Below are positions 18,161-27,326 of a DNA stretch of 64,000 nt, in pieces. The stretch lies in the NCBI GenBank assembly GCA_028284485.1, contig JANQRQ010000339.1, forward strand, positions 18,910-82,909. The letters are read 5' to 3'. Both the position numbers and the translations under genes were made by a program. This stretch comes from Planctomycetaceae bacterium. Its GTDB lineage: Bacteria; Planctomycetota; Planctomycetia; Planctomycetales; Planctomycetaceae. The notes under the pieces are model-generated. The model was not told the origin of the DNA. It ran no database searches and saw only the letters and a list, made by a program, of their open reading frames with translations. The number at the start of each line of letters is the position of its first letter. Within the stretch, counting starts at the first letter, position 1.

Positions 18161-19030
18161 ATGGCAGACTTGTTCGAGCAGCACAATACCTTGGCTGCCA
18201 GCACTCAAATAGATTTTGGTTGGAAGTTTTGGATGCGGTCGTTGTTGGTGGCAGGAATGCTCGTTGCTTCGACAGCAATGCTCGAGCAAAGTGCAGCGCA
18301 GTCACCTGCAAAGGTTGCCAATCGAGCTAACTCGGCGACAAGCTCCGAAAGCCATAAGTTGGCACCGGCGATTCGCATTGCGCGTGCCAGCTTAGCAGCC
18401 ATGGATAAGGTAACCGACTACGACGTCGTGTTTTCAAAACGTGAAATCGTCGGTAGCGCGCTCATCGCACAATCCATGCGGCTTAAGTTTCGCAAAGAGC
18501 CGTTTAGTGTTTACATCCGCTATAATTCGCCGAGCCCCGGGCGCGAAGCCATTTACGTCCAAGGGAAATACGACGGAAAGATCCTGGCGCATGGTACGGG
18601 CATTGAAGCTATTGCCGGCACGCTTGCCCTGGACCCCAATGGAGCTCGCGCTCTCGAAGAAAGCCGATATCCCATCACGATGATTGGTGCTGCCAAAATG
18701 CTGGAAACTGTCATCGGCCAGTGGGAAGCGGAAATGAAACATAGCGAAGGAGAAGTCAAATACTATCCCAACGCGAAAGTCGGCGATGCCGAATGCAAGG
18801 TGATTGAGTCAACGTATCCCACGCCCAACGAGAAGCTGAAATTCCACATAACACGACTTTACTTCGACAAAACCACCAATTTGCCGGTGCGTGTTGAACA
18901 ATTCGGGTTTCCTTCTCGTGGAATGACACAGCCGCCTCTCATTGAAGAATACACGTATCATCAACTCAAACCGAATGTGGGATTGACGGACGCAGATTTT
19001 GACCCTCGCAATCCTGCATACGATTACTAG
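18161..19030 (+). CDS. Secreted DUF1571-family protein
   Basis: 289 residues from ATG 18161 (AGAGG about 8 bases upstream). An N-terminal export or anchor segment (RSLLVAGMLVASTAMLEQSA) is followed by a single DUF1571 domain (about residues 70-285; YDVVFSKREIVG, KFRKEPFSVYIRY, GREAIYVQGKYDGKI, LYFDKTTNLPVRVEQFGFP). The fold resembles LolA/LolB-like outer-membrane lipoprotein carriers in its repeated 'substance and substitution' layout, but that is inference. The family is largely planctomycete and its function is unknown. A strong terminator follows, so it is probably monocistronic. Confidence 0.8.
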   Translation: MADLFEQHNTLAASTQIDFGWKFWMRSLLVAGMLVASTAMLEQSAAQSPAKVANRANSATSSESHKLAPAIRIARASLAAMDKVTDYDVVFSKREIVGSALIAQSMRLKFRKEPFSVYIRYNSPSPGREAIYVQGKYDGKILAHGTGIEAIAGTLALDPNGARALEESRYPITMIGAAKMLETVIGQWEAEMKHSEGEVKYYPNAKVGDAECKVIESTYPTPNEKLKFHITRLYFDKTTNLPVRVEQFGFPSRGMTQPPLIEEYTYHQLKPNVGLTDADFDPRNPAYDY

Positions 19031-19085
19031 GCGTCGACAGAAAGAGGGAGCCATTGAACACGCTCCCGTCATTTTAGAATCTCCG

Positions 19086-19120
19086 AAGTGGTTCGATTAA
19101 CTCGAACCACTTTTTTTTTT
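19086..19120 (+). terminator. Rho-independent terminator
   Basis: Perfect 11-bp stem AAGTGGTTCGA / TCGAACCACTT with a 5-base loop (TTAAC) and a run of ten T. It ends the DUF1571 transcript, 56 bases after the stop codon. Confidence 0.93.
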
Positions 19121-19245
19121 CGCAGCTCTGCTTCTTGTTTGCCGGGGAATACGGCTTACGGTCTCGTCAGACTATCGGAGTTAATATAGAATTCGTTTCG
19201 ACCGTATTTCACTGTTTCTAACTTGGTTGGCCGAGATTATTCGGA

Positions 19246-20139
19246 ATGTTGACTGCTCCGTCAGGAACGAAGAATCGGGAACTTCGTGCGACCGATCGAA
19301 TCGAAGTGGTGAGGACCGCAGTCTCCGATGCAAGAGGCCGTGGGTTACGAATCGGCTGCGTTCCAACCATGGGTGCGTTGCATGCCGGACATCTCAGCTT
19401 GATTACGGCAGCCCGCGAGGAAACCGATTTCGTTGTCGTTACGATTTTTGTCAATCCCACCCAGTTTGGACCAAACGAAGATTTTCGACAGTATCCACGC
19501 ACACTGAACGAAGATATCGAGGCATGCCGCCAAGCCGGTGTTGACCTTGTCTTTCACCCCGAAACCGGAACGATTTACGGGCAAGATGATCGCACATTTG
19601 TCGAGGTCGCCGGCCTATCTGACATTCTGGAAGGTGAGTTTCGCCCGGGACATTTTCGCGGTGTCGCTACGGTGGTCACAAAACTGCTGAATATCACGAG
19701 TCCAGACTGCGCTTATTTTGGCGCCAAGGACTATCAACAACAACTTTTGATTCGACGCATGTGCCGCGAGTTACACCTGCCGGTGGAAGTTTGCACCAAA
19801 CCGACCGTGCGCGAGCCGGATGGACTGGCCTTGAGCAGTCGGAACAGGTATCTCAGCGACTCCGAGCGGCAAGTGGCATTGTTGATCTCTCAATCACTCC
19901 AACTCGCGAAACAGTTGGTCTCGGACGGCGAACACGACATCGATTCGATTTCGAATAAGATGCTGCACCATTTAACTTCGTCGCCGAGTGTTTCCGTCGA
20001 CTACGCCACAATTCGAAACGCAGAGACGTTGGAAGAATTGTCAAGTGCCTGCCATTCGATGGTCGGTTTAATCGCCGCTCGAGTGGGAAAGACACGTCTG
20101 ATAGATAACATGTTGATTGATCTCCCAGAGCCGAGATAA
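19246..20139 (+). CDS. panC: Pantothenate synthetase (pantoate-beta-alanine ligase)
   Basis: 297 residues, normal for the family. It has the nucleotidyl-transferase signature PTMGALHAGHLSLI (40-53), FVNPTQFGPNEDF, the FGAKDYQQQ loop and the KMSKS-like LSSRNRYLS. It joins pantoate and beta-alanine with ATP, the last step of pantothenate synthesis, in the cytoplasm. The ribosome binding site is weak. lgt starts 3 bases after its stop, so the two are co-transcribed although unrelated in function. Confidence 0.96.
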   Translation: MLTAPSGTKNRELRATDRIEVVRTAVSDARGRGLRIGCVPTMGALHAGHLSLITAAREETDFVVVTIFVNPTQFGPNEDFRQYPRTLNEDIEACRQAGVDLVFHPETGTIYGQDDRTFVEVAGLSDILEGEFRPGHFRGVATVVTKLLNITSPDCAYFGAKDYQQQLLIRRMCRELHLPVEVCTKPTVREPDGLALSSRNRYLSDSERQVALLISQSLQLAKQLVSDGEHDIDSISNKMLHHLTSSPSVSVDYATIRNAETLEELSSACHSMVGLIAARVGKTRLIDNMLIDLPEPR

Positions 20140-20142
20140 GAA

Positions 20143-21219
20143 ATGCGCCAGACACTCTTGAGAATTCGTTTGGGGGAACTCTGGTCGCTGGAACCAGTCA
20201 ATAACGTTACAGCGATCGGGATCGGGTATTTGCTAGTCCCTTGGATGCTGATCGGGCTGTGGTGGGGCTGGCGATACATTGTGCGATCAGGATGGAAGCC
20301 GGAATATATCTCGTCGGTCGTCACATGGGCCATCGTGGGGCTGGTCATCTTTATGACACCATCTGTCGCCGGCGACAGATCGATCCCGATCTTTGGATAC
20401 GGCTTTATGATGTTCTGCGGATTCGCAGCCGGCGGATGGACCGCTGGGCGCCGGGCCCAAAAGTACGGATACGACCCGAATCTCATTTGGGATCTGGCAA
20501 TCTGGGTCTTTTTTTCAGGAATCATTGGGGCACGGCTCCTCTACCTCATCCAGTACGGCGACCGTGTTTTTGCAGGCGCTCAAGGCATTGGAGGTCTACT
20601 TTTTGCCGCAATCAATTTGCCCGATGGTGGACTGATCTTTTACGGGGGCGTCATCGTTGGAACGGTTGCGTTCTTTGCGTTTTGCCGTCGGAGGCAAATC
20701 GGACCTCTGGAATTATCCGATCTTGCCGTTCCTTCCGTTTTTCTGGGAATGGCGTTCGGGCGGTTCGGCTGCTTCTTAAATGGGTGTTGCTACGGAGACC
20801 GATGCACCCTGCCCTGGGCCGTCACATTTCCAGAAGGCAGTGTTCCCTACCTGGCGTTGCTGAATCGCGGCTTTCTCGAGGTCGGCGCTGCAGCAAGCCT
20901 TCCGTTGCACCCGACTCAATTGTACAGCGTGATCAACGGGCTGGCGTTAGCAGCATTGACGTCCGCCATCTATGCGACACGTCCGCGGCATGGGATCGTA
21001 ACAGCGATCGCGTTAACGCTGTATCCGCTGACTCGAATCATTATTGAGTTTCTTCGTGGCGATGAAATGGGACAAATGGGAACTGCGTTAACCATCTCTC
21101 AATGGATCAGTATGGGTGTTCTCTTGTTCGGCGCTGTTCTTTGGTTCGTGATAAGCGGGAAGCCCCGATCAAACAAATTGAAATCAATAATGCCCAAAGG
21201 TCGATCGGCCCCAGCATAG
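20143..21219 (+). CDS. lgt: Prolipoprotein diacylglyceryl transferase
   Basis: 358 residues with about seven hydrophobic segments. It transfers diacylglycerol from phosphatidylglycerol to the lipobox Cys of prolipoproteins, the first step of lipoprotein maturation. Landmarks are GARLLYLIQY, LPDGGLIFYGG and the signature-like GRFGCFLNGCCYG, followed by LHPTQLY and GxxxxxEFLRGDE. The Cys-rich signature (GCFLNGCCYG rather than GNFxNxExxG) is the form I associate with planctomycetes. The N-terminal ~75 residues form an extra membrane region. Several lipoproteins in this window would be substrates. It is tightly coupled to panC. Confidence 0.92.
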   Translation: MRQTLLRIRLGELWSLEPVNNVTAIGIGYLLVPWMLIGLWWGWRYIVRSGWKPEYISSVVTWAIVGLVIFMTPSVAGDRSIPIFGYGFMMFCGFAAGGWTAGRRAQKYGYDPNLIWDLAIWVFFSGIIGARLLYLIQYGDRVFAGAQGIGGLLFAAINLPDGGLIFYGGVIVGTVAFFAFCRRRQIGPLELSDLAVPSVFLGMAFGRFGCFLNGCCYGDRCTLPWAVTFPEGSVPYLALLNRGFLEVGAAASLPLHPTQLYSVINGLALAALTSAIYATRPRHGIVTAIALTLYPLTRIIIEFLRGDEMGQMGTALTISQWISMGVLLFGAVLWFVISGKPRSNKLKSIMPKGRSAPA

Positions 21220-21365
21220 TTTCGTCTCGCAAAGGAGAGCACGGCTTGACAGCCAACGGTGAACACGGGACGATTCCAGCAAGCGCACCCTATTCGGCAT
21301 GACGTGAATAGCGTGAATTTGAGCATTGCATTGCAAGACTCAACGAGTGACTCATATCAACATTC

Positions 21366-22010
21366 GTGAGCCATTCATCTGCAAGTTTTGAGTCGTATGT
21401 TTTCGAACGTAATCATCCGAATCTCAATTGTACCTTTCCGGTGAATAAAAGTGACGAAGAACTCATCAACGAGTGTCTCGCTGGACAAACTGAGGCCTTT
21501 AGTCAGATCGTAGGCCGCTACCAGAACCGTCTTTACAACACACTCGTTAGCGTATTGGGATCCGCCGACGATGCGCGCGATGCAAGCCAAGAAGCATGGG
21601 TCCTGGCCTTTCAAAAGTTGGACTCGTTTCGCGGCCATTCAGCCTTTTACTCGTGGCTGTTTCGCATTGCCTTGAACTCCGCTGTCAGCCACCAGCGAAA
21701 GTCAGCTCGTGTGCGCCTTTCGACAGATCAAGTGGCAGAACAAACCGGCGCGGAACCTCCGGATTCCCGGCCTGATACATCGCCATCGCATTCTCTCGAG
21801 GTGCAGGAAAAGCAGGAAGCCGTCCAGCGAGCGCTCAACGAACTTGCAGAAGAGTATCGCGTTGTACTCGTCCTGAAAGAATTCGAGGGGCTGAAATACG
21901 AGGAAATTGCCGAGATTGTCGATTGCCCGATTGGCACTGTCCGAAGTCGAATTCACCGAGCGCGAATGGAGCTACGAGAAAAACTCGAAGGAATTCTCGG
22001 GCGAGACTAG
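21366..22010 (+). CDS. ECF-type RNA polymerase sigma factor
   Basis: 214 residues. Sigma region 2 (FSQIVGRYQNRLYNTLVSVL, DARDASQEAWVLAFQKLDSF) and region 4 (LNELAEEYRVVLVLKEFEGL, YEEIAEIVDCPIGTVRSRIH) are complete, with a short variable linker. No anti-sigma gene is adjacent. The GTG at 21366 is taken as start, but neither it nor an internal GTG at 21441 (just before the conserved domain) has a good ribosome binding site, so the first 25 residues are uncertain. Its 3' end overlaps the convergent sppA by 4 bases. The regulon is unknown. Confidence 0.88.
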   Translation: MSHSSASFESYVFERNHPNLNCTFPVNKSDEELINECLAGQTEAFSQIVGRYQNRLYNTLVSVLGSADDARDASQEAWVLAFQKLDSFRGHSAFYSWLFRIALNSAVSHQRKSARVRLSTDQVAEQTGAEPPDSRPDTSPSHSLEVQEKQEAVQRALNELAEEYRVVLVLKEFEGLKYEEIAEIVDCPIGTVRSRIHRARMELREKLEGILGRD

Positions 22011-23071
22011 TCTCTTAACCCGCCGCTTCCGACGTTCGTCGTGGAAAGAAATCCGGGGGCCCACGAGCACAAATACATCGCGCGTGGCACGGAGGCCTCC
22101 AGCAGCTTGTCAACGACCGAATCCTGCTGATTCTGCTGAACGGTTCCTAGAAAGAAGTCGGTGATCGTTGGCTGAAATTGATAGGTGACAATGCGCGCTC
22201 GCTTCAAACCCAGCTGCTTCCGTAGGGCTGTGAGGGCATCTTCTTCGAAACCAATTTCGTCAACCAGGCTATTCTCCAATGCATCGGTCGCCGTAAAGAC
22301 TTCACCGGTTGCCAGTTTTTTGACCGCGTCCTCGTCGAGTTGCTTGCGGTTGTCGGCGATAACATTGACAAATCGCTGAAACGCATCCTGCATAATTCGA
22401 TCCCACACCTCAATTTCTTCCTGCGACAATTCCCGAAACGGACTAAGCGAATCTTTCAGCGCGCCTGTCTTTAAAGGTTCGACTTTCAGCCCGATGTTGT
22501 CGGAAAGTTGTGTCAGGTCGTAGCGGGGAATAATGACACCGATGGACCCGGTCCATGTTGTCGGTTCCGCATAGATGCGCCCTTCGACCCCTGCCCCCAT
22601 AGCAACGTAGATTCCGCCAGACGCGGCAAGACGCTTCATCGCGACATAAATAGGTTTGTCCTGGCGCAATTCTCGAAGGCGGTGGTAGATCTGGTGACTG
22701 TCGGCGACCAGTCCGCCCGGGCTATCAATGGAGAGGAGGACCCCTTTGACTGCGCTGTCCTCTTTGGCTCGTTGAATTGCACGCAGAATGCGTTCCGTAT
22801 ACGGCGGCATAATCGTGCCGGTGACATTGATAATCGCGATCTTCGATTTCGCTGAACGTTCACCGGAATGGTATCGCTCAGTCGGAGATGCCGTCGTGCC
22901 GAAATACTCCGCGAATGACGCGTACAGCGAGATGTTGACGAGGATTGAAACGACCAATGCGATGACCAATAGCCGATTCAACAGGCTCCGTTTTCTGCTC
23001 TGCGAATCCGCAGGCTGAACAATGACGGTTGGTGCAGTTGGCTGTGGTCGAGATTCCTGTTCGTTTGACAT
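22007..23071 (-). CDS. sppA: Signal peptide peptidase SppA-like serine protease
   Basis: 354 residues. One N-terminal membrane helix (residues 32-52) is followed by a single S49 protease domain. The Ser/Lys dyad is S151 (AASGGIYVAMGAG) and K206 (TGALKDSLSPFREL), with SIDSPGG and GSIGVI also conserved. The active site faces the periplasm, where the enzyme degrades cleaved signal peptides. The length matches the short one-domain form that assembles as an oligomer. ATG 23071 begins a basic, Pro-rich cytoplasmic tail before the helix. Confidence 0.92.
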   Translation of the reverse strand: MSNEQESRPQPTAPTVIVQPADSQSRKRSLLNRLLVIALVVSILVNISLYASFAEYFGTTASPTERYHSGERSAKSKIAIINVTGTIMPPYTERILRAIQRAKEDSAVKGVLLSIDSPGGLVADSHQIYHRLRELRQDKPIYVAMKRLAASGGIYVAMGAGVEGRIYAEPTTWTGSIGVIIPRYDLTQLSDNIGLKVEPLKTGALKDSLSPFRELSQEEIEVWDRIMQDAFQRFVNVIADNRKQLDEDAVKKLATGEVFTATDALENSLVDEIGFEEDALTALRKQLGLKRARIVTYQFQPTITDFFLGTVQQNQQDSVVDKLLEASVPRAMYLCSWAPGFLSTTNVGSGGLRD

Positions 23072-23316
23072 TTGGCAATCTACGGGGAGTTTGCGGGTTT
23101 AAACGGTTTTATCGAATGTGTGGATTAGATGCAGCATGTGCCCCGAATCCGCGGCGAATCAGGCAGAGTCGTCAAAATCCGCACTCGCTCTCGACGATAG
23201 AGTATCTGAAGTGGGCCGGTCAATTCGGTTACGCTGATTATCTCTGTCTTGAGGATTTCATGCAATCTCACGGCTTGGCGGCCTCGGCCCAGCCATCGAC
23301 GAGAGGACTATACGCG

Positions 23317-24948
23317 ATGAGAACCAACGACGGTTTCTCCCTGGGCAAACTCCTTGTTTACACCGCAGCTGGATTGATGTTGTGTTCGGCAGTCGGCCTT
23401 GGCGCGGGTATCCGCCCCACCTATCGGTCGATGCAAAAAGAACGCAAAGCACGCCGGCTCGCGAAAGAGGCTGAAACTCAATCGAAGTCCGCCGCGCAGT
23501 CTTCGCCGTCAAAATTGCCGGCCTCGAAAGTCGCAAAGGCTCCTTCAAGTCCACAGCCGTCACCTCAAACGTCCCGTCAGCCCCGCCTCTTTCAACCATT
23601 GGCCGGTGACCAAACTTCGCCGAAGAAGTTAGTCAACGCCTACAGTCCCGTCGAAAATTCGCGCATCAACCAACAAAGACCGCGAATCATTCAAACATCG
23701 CAGGTGACCACAGACGCGCAACGCCGCACCGAGATCCAGCGTCAATTGGAAGCCTTGTACCGTCGTGATGGCCGGGAAATGCCGCCGATGAATCTTTCGA
23801 AAGTGCCCTCCACAGCGGGACAACCGCGAAACGGATTGGAATCGCGAAATCTGCAGAAAATTCAACCGCCGGCAAACCCACAGCAGGCTCAGGTGGCCCA
23901 ACCGAGCAATCGGCGCGTCCCGAGATTCCTGCAGCGTCTATTCCCATCGCGCCAGCAAAAGCCACAACAGCTGCAACCGCAGGCGACCCAACAGCTGCAA
24001 CCGCAGGCGAATCAAGCGTTGACGCGAAATCCGGCCGCACTGCCCCAACAACAGCCGACCGTTCAACCCAAAGTTGACAACGCTCCGACAACAACCAAGC
24101 CGATTGTCACCGCGAATCCGGCTGTTCAAAAATCGACGGGCAGCTCGCAACCAGAGCCCAAGTTCACAGCGGTCGCGCCAAAGCAATTTACGCTCGACTT
24201 GGCGCCAACGACAGAAGAAACGAAAAAGAAGCCCGCCAGTCGACCTGTCGACATTGTGTCCAACGTCGATGAAGACTTGGATGATATCTTTCCCGACGGC
24301 TCGGAAGAAGAAGCCGACAACCAGAAAACGAAAACACCGTTCAGCGGTAAGTCTTTAAGCGAAGCTCGTTCGGTCGCAAATACGAGCAAGCCCTCACCGA
24401 AGGCACCACCGGCTACTGAAGTTGAAGAAGAGCCAACATTGGACGAGATTCTTGACTCGTTCTCGCCTTCCCAGGAAATCGCTGCTCAACCGGCATCAGA
24501 GAACGAAAGCGATTCAGTCGCGACCCAAACTCCTGCTGAAAAACCTTTCGCTGAAGAAATCGCAACGACCTCAAATCGAACTGAGCACGATTCAAAGATT
24601 CAGCTAATTGCGTCGAGAAGCGAACTGTCGGGACTTAAAGGTTTCTGCATCGTCGCTTTAAGAGACAAACGCGAACTTGTGAACGTCAATCTTCTCTACG
24701 GTTCCGTCTACGAGACGAGAACGTACTACTTCGCCTCACGCGAGAATTGGGCCAAATTCGAAAGCAACCCAGCCAAGTACGCCCCGGCTGCAGGCGGTCG
24801 CGATGTGGTTGTGCTGAAGCACCAAGAAATGGACATCGAAGGGAGTTTGGACCACGCAGTCTGGTATCGTGGACGCTTGCATCTGTTTAGCAGCCAAGAG
24901 ACCTTGGCCCAGTTCACCAGAAATCCGAAATCGTTCATCACCGACTGA
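23317..24948 (+). CDS. Membrane-anchored Gln/Pro-rich protein with C-terminal YHS-like domains
   Basis: 543 residues. An N-terminal hydrophobic segment (LLVYTAAGLMLCSAVGLGAG) is followed by ~400 residues of low-complexity sequence rich in Gln, Pro, Lys and Ser, then a conserved C-terminal ~115 residues. That end starts LKGFCIVALRDKRELV and includes TYYFASRENWAKFESNPAKY, DVVVLKH and WYRGRLHLFSSQETLAQF. It looks like two YHS-type modules in tandem, which in other proteins bind metal or sit next to P-type ATPase and cytochrome functions. ATG 23317 has GAGAGGA 9 bases upstream; the frame is open further 5' but not coding-like. It contains a 24-bp tandem repeat. Confidence 0.75.
   Translation: MRTNDGFSLGKLLVYTAAGLMLCSAVGLGAGIRPTYRSMQKERKARRLAKEAETQSKSAAQSSPSKLPASKVAKAPSSPQPSPQTSRQPRLFQPLAGDQTSPKKLVNAYSPVENSRINQQRPRIIQTSQVTTDAQRRTEIQRQLEALYRRDGREMPPMNLSKVPSTAGQPRNGLESRNLQKIQPPANPQQAQVAQPSNRRVPRFLQRLFPSRQQKPQQLQPQATQQLQPQANQALTRNPAALPQQQPTVQPKVDNAPTTTKPIVTANPAVQKSTGSSQPEPKFTAVAPKQFTLDLAPTTEETKKKPASRPVDIVSNVDEDLDDIFPDGSEEEADNQKTKTPFSGKSLSEARSVANTSKPSPKAPPATEVEEEPTLDEILDSFSPSQEIAAQPASENESDSVATQTPAEKPFAEEIATTSNRTEHDSKIQLIASRSELSGLKGFCIVALRDKRELVNVNLLYGSVYETRTYYFASRENWAKFESNPAKYAPAAGGRDVVVLKHQEMDIEGSLDHAVWYRGRLHLFSSQETLAQFTRNPKSFITD
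23965..24012 (+). repeat. Two-copy 24-bp in-frame tandem repeat
   Basis: Units 23965-23988 and 23989-24012 agree at 22 of 24 bases and encode QLQPQA(T/N)Q twice within the Gln-rich linker. This is probably replication slippage in low-complexity sequence. Confidence 0.85.
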
Positions 24949-24979
24949 GTGCCGCAACCACAACCAATGGTCGCATTGA

Positions 24980-25014
24980 GAATTCGCTGATGCTCTTCGG
25001 GCGGATGCGAATTC
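24980..25014. terminator. Possible bidirectional terminator hairpin
   Basis: Perfect 8-bp arms GAATTCGC / GCGAATTC with a 19-base loop, between the convergent YHS-like gene and hpnD. There is no T tract, so termination is only inferred from position. Confidence 0.3.
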
Positions 25015-25145
25015 CACTCAAAGAATGAATCCCGATTCGAATCCCTTAGCTGGCGCGCCACGATTCACGCGCCCTTTGGAAGGAATTCGATTGTGGACAA
25101 TCATTCAACGATTGAACGAAGGTGCCATCAAAGCCGCGATGCTCT

Positions 25146-26054
25146 TCAGATTGGCTTCTTGGACCAATGGCGGCGAATCGCGGAATCGGCTGCGATTATC
25201 AGCTTTCTCCACGTCGGCAGGGTCACCGTGCGCGTAAAGACATCGTAGTTTCGACGCTCGATTTCGTTCAGTAACCCGCCGTATATCCTCAGCATTGCGC
25301 GTAGAATCGGTTGGCCTGATGGCGCGAGGTAATCGAACAACTCCTCGGCTTTGACATAGTAGGACCTGGCACGGTCAACTTGAAACTTCATGAGTTCCTG
25401 AAAGCTGCCGTTGCGACGTTCGTTGAGAAGATCATCAAACGAATAGCCAAACCGATGGAGATCTTCACGCGGCAGATAGACTCGACCCATACCGGCATCT
25501 TCGGAGAGGTCTCGCAGAATATTCGTCAACTGAAATGCGAGACCACAGTCCTCGGCACAGCTCACTGCACGGTCGTCCTCGAACCCCCAAATGTGGATGC
25601 AGCATAGCCCAACAACACCGGCCACGTGATAGCAGTAGTGGCGCAGCTCTTCGAAAGTTTCGAAGCCGGAAGGCTGTAAGTCCATCTCAATGCCGTCGAT
25701 AACGGCCGACAAATATGCGGGGGGAATCTCATACTGTTGGACAATATGCGCTAACGCCGGAAACACTGGATGATGCCCCGGCTGACCGTCAAGCGCCGAA
25801 TCGAGGCTCGCACGCCAATCTGTAAGATTGGCCGCCTTTTCAGAGACCGAAATTCCCAAGGAATCGCCGAGGTCGTCAGTGACGCGCATGAATGCGTAGA
25901 GCACGCACATGGCTCGGAACTCTTCGCGCGGCAACCCCAGGAATGAGAAATAGAAGTTCCGGGCCGCCGAACGTGTCAGCGATTGGCAGAATGAATAGGA
26001 TTCTTCCAAACTGGCGGCCGCCGAGGATTCTTTGCTGGTTCGGTCGCCCATCAT
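25146..26054 (-). CDS. hpnD: Presqualene diphosphate synthase (HpnD-type squalene/phytoene synthase)
   Basis: 302 residues. Trans-isoprenyl synthase fold with both Asp-rich motifs: FMRVTDDLGD and LTNILRDLSEDAGMGRVYLP. In the bacterial HpnCDE route, HpnD condenses two farnesyl diphosphates to presqualene diphosphate. It follows hpnC with an ATGA overlap (26051-26054), showing translational coupling. The products feed hopanoid or other triterpene synthesis at membranes. No hpnE (squalene oxidase step) is in the window. A phytoene synthase role is possible from sequence alone, but the pairing with hpnC favours HpnD. Confidence 0.88.
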   Translation of the reverse strand: MMGDRTSKESSAAASLEESYSFCQSLTRSAARNFYFSFLGLPREEFRAMCVLYAFMRVTDDLGDSLGISVSEKAANLTDWRASLDSALDGQPGHHPVFPALAHIVQQYEIPPAYLSAVIDGIEMDLQPSGFETFEELRHYCYHVAGVVGLCCIHIWGFEDDRAVSCAEDCGLAFQLTNILRDLSEDAGMGRVYLPREDLHRFGYSFDDLLNERRNGSFQELMKFQVDRARSYYVKAEELFDYLAPSGQPILRAMLRIYGGLLNEIERRNYDVFTRTVTLPTWRKLIIAADSAIRRHWSKKPI

Positions 26055-26974
26055 GGCCGACGACTTTCTATTCGCCCCGGCTCATATTTGTTACCAAAAG
26101 CTCGACGCACGAGGCATGTTCCCATCAAGCGAACAGTGTCGAGTTTCGTCAGCACGGGGCGGCACTCCCAAACTCGAAAGCCAATCGATTCGATACGGTC
26201 AAGTATCCTTAATCCACCGCGAGCAAACAGCTCTATCACGATCTTTAAGCGTCCCGGCATCTGTTCCGAAAGTGGCAGTCCGGCGGTGAGGAATTCGCGT
26301 GCTCGACCGACCTCGTATTTCATCAGTTCCAGAAACGCCGCATTGGTCACACAATTCTGCCAGTCTTCGAGCTGGTATCCAAATCTGTTGCCGTCTTCGA
26401 TCGGCAGGTAGCATCGCCCTATTTCATGGTCCCGCTGTACATCTTGCCAAAAGTTTGCCAATTGCAACCCTGTGCAGATCGAGTTGGACCACTCCAGATT
26501 CTGTTCCGTATGATTCCGACACAGGTACAAAACGAGTTCACCGACGGGGTTTGCACTGCGGCAGCAGTAGTCCTGCAAATCGGCGAAACTCTGGTAAGCG
26601 TGAACATGCTGATCCTGTTCAAACGCGGAAATGAGATCTTCAAACGGCTTTGGCGGAATCTCGAATTCCCGAATCGTCTGCTGCAACGCCACGAAAACGG
26701 GATGTGTTGCTTGCCCATCGAAGCATTTTCCAAGCGACTCACGCCACCACTTGAGCAAATCTAACGACTGCTGCTCGCCGGTTACCTCATCTGCCAAGTC
26801 GTCCGACCAGCGACAATAGGCGTAGATGTTTGCAAAATGTTGTCTGAGCTCGGCCGGAACAAAAAAAGTCAGGACTGGGAAATTCTCGTAGTGAGCCCGC
26901 GCAAGGTTTTTGCAATACGATTCGGCCTCGGAGATAGAAAGACGCTCCCCGACCTGTCCGGTGGGGCTTTCCAT
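26051..26974 (-). CDS. hpnC: Hydroxysqualene synthase (HpnC-type)
   Basis: 307 residues. Asp-rich motifs YCRWSDDLADE and LANFWQDVQRD; the segment RAHYENFPVLTFFVPAELR is typical of HpnC. HpnC converts presqualene diphosphate to hydroxysqualene. The open frame reaches 27205, but the first ~77 residues look non-conserved, and HpnC proteins normally begin close to the SEAESYCKNLARAHYENF segment, so ATG 26974 is preferred. It is the first gene of the hpnCD pair and is divergent from der. Confidence 0.88.
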   Translation of the reverse strand: MESPTGQVGERLSISEAESYCKNLARAHYENFPVLTFFVPAELRQHFANIYAYCRWSDDLADEVTGEQQSLDLLKWWRESLGKCFDGQATHPVFVALQQTIREFEIPPKPFEDLISAFEQDQHVHAYQSFADLQDYCCRSANPVGELVLYLCRNHTEQNLEWSNSICTGLQLANFWQDVQRDHEIGRCYLPIEDGNRFGYQLEDWQNCVTNAAFLELMKYEVGRAREFLTAGLPLSEQMPGRLKIVIELFARGGLRILDRIESIGFRVWECRPVLTKLDTVRLMGTCLVRRAFGNKYEPGRIESRRP

Positions 26975-27326
26975 GGCTTCAGTGGCAGGCCCCCATTGCG
27001 ATAGTTCATTCGTAAATGAAGCAGACAACGGTCGCCATCTCCTCAACACTCCAAAGCTCACTTCTGCCCTGCCCCCGCATTCTGACAGGATAAAGCATCG
27101 GCCCCATGATTGAAACGGGACGGGATTGACCGCCTGCATCGACAGCTTGCATTTAACGGCCATAAAAGCTGACTCGGACAGAGCAAACGCGATAATTCCG
27201 GACATTTGGCCGCCGAGCCGTCAATTGAATGCAAGACCTCATTTGGCGATTCCCGCCCGACTGGTATGGTTTCGGCGATCGATCGGCTACATTGAGTATG
27301 AAGCTACGTTGATTGGAGTGTTTGAA
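26975..27326. other. Divergent intergenic region between hpnC and der
   Basis: 352 bases if the chosen starts are right. Both reading frames extend into it from each side without domain content. It must hold promoters for hpnCD and der, but no boxes were convincing. Confidence 0.35.

Noticed and set aside
20241..21047. 268-codon alternative frame inside lgt
   Set aside because: Arg/Trp-rich translation typical of a +1 shadow; lgt is clearly conserved in the other frame.
21245..21275. TTGACA upstream of the ECF sigma gene considered as a promoter
   Set aside because: At 17 bases spacing the -10 position reads GACGAT, a poor match.
23965..24012. Tandem repeat considered as a CRISPR remnant
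   Set aside because: Two adjacent copies without spacers, in frame within a Gln-rich coding region.
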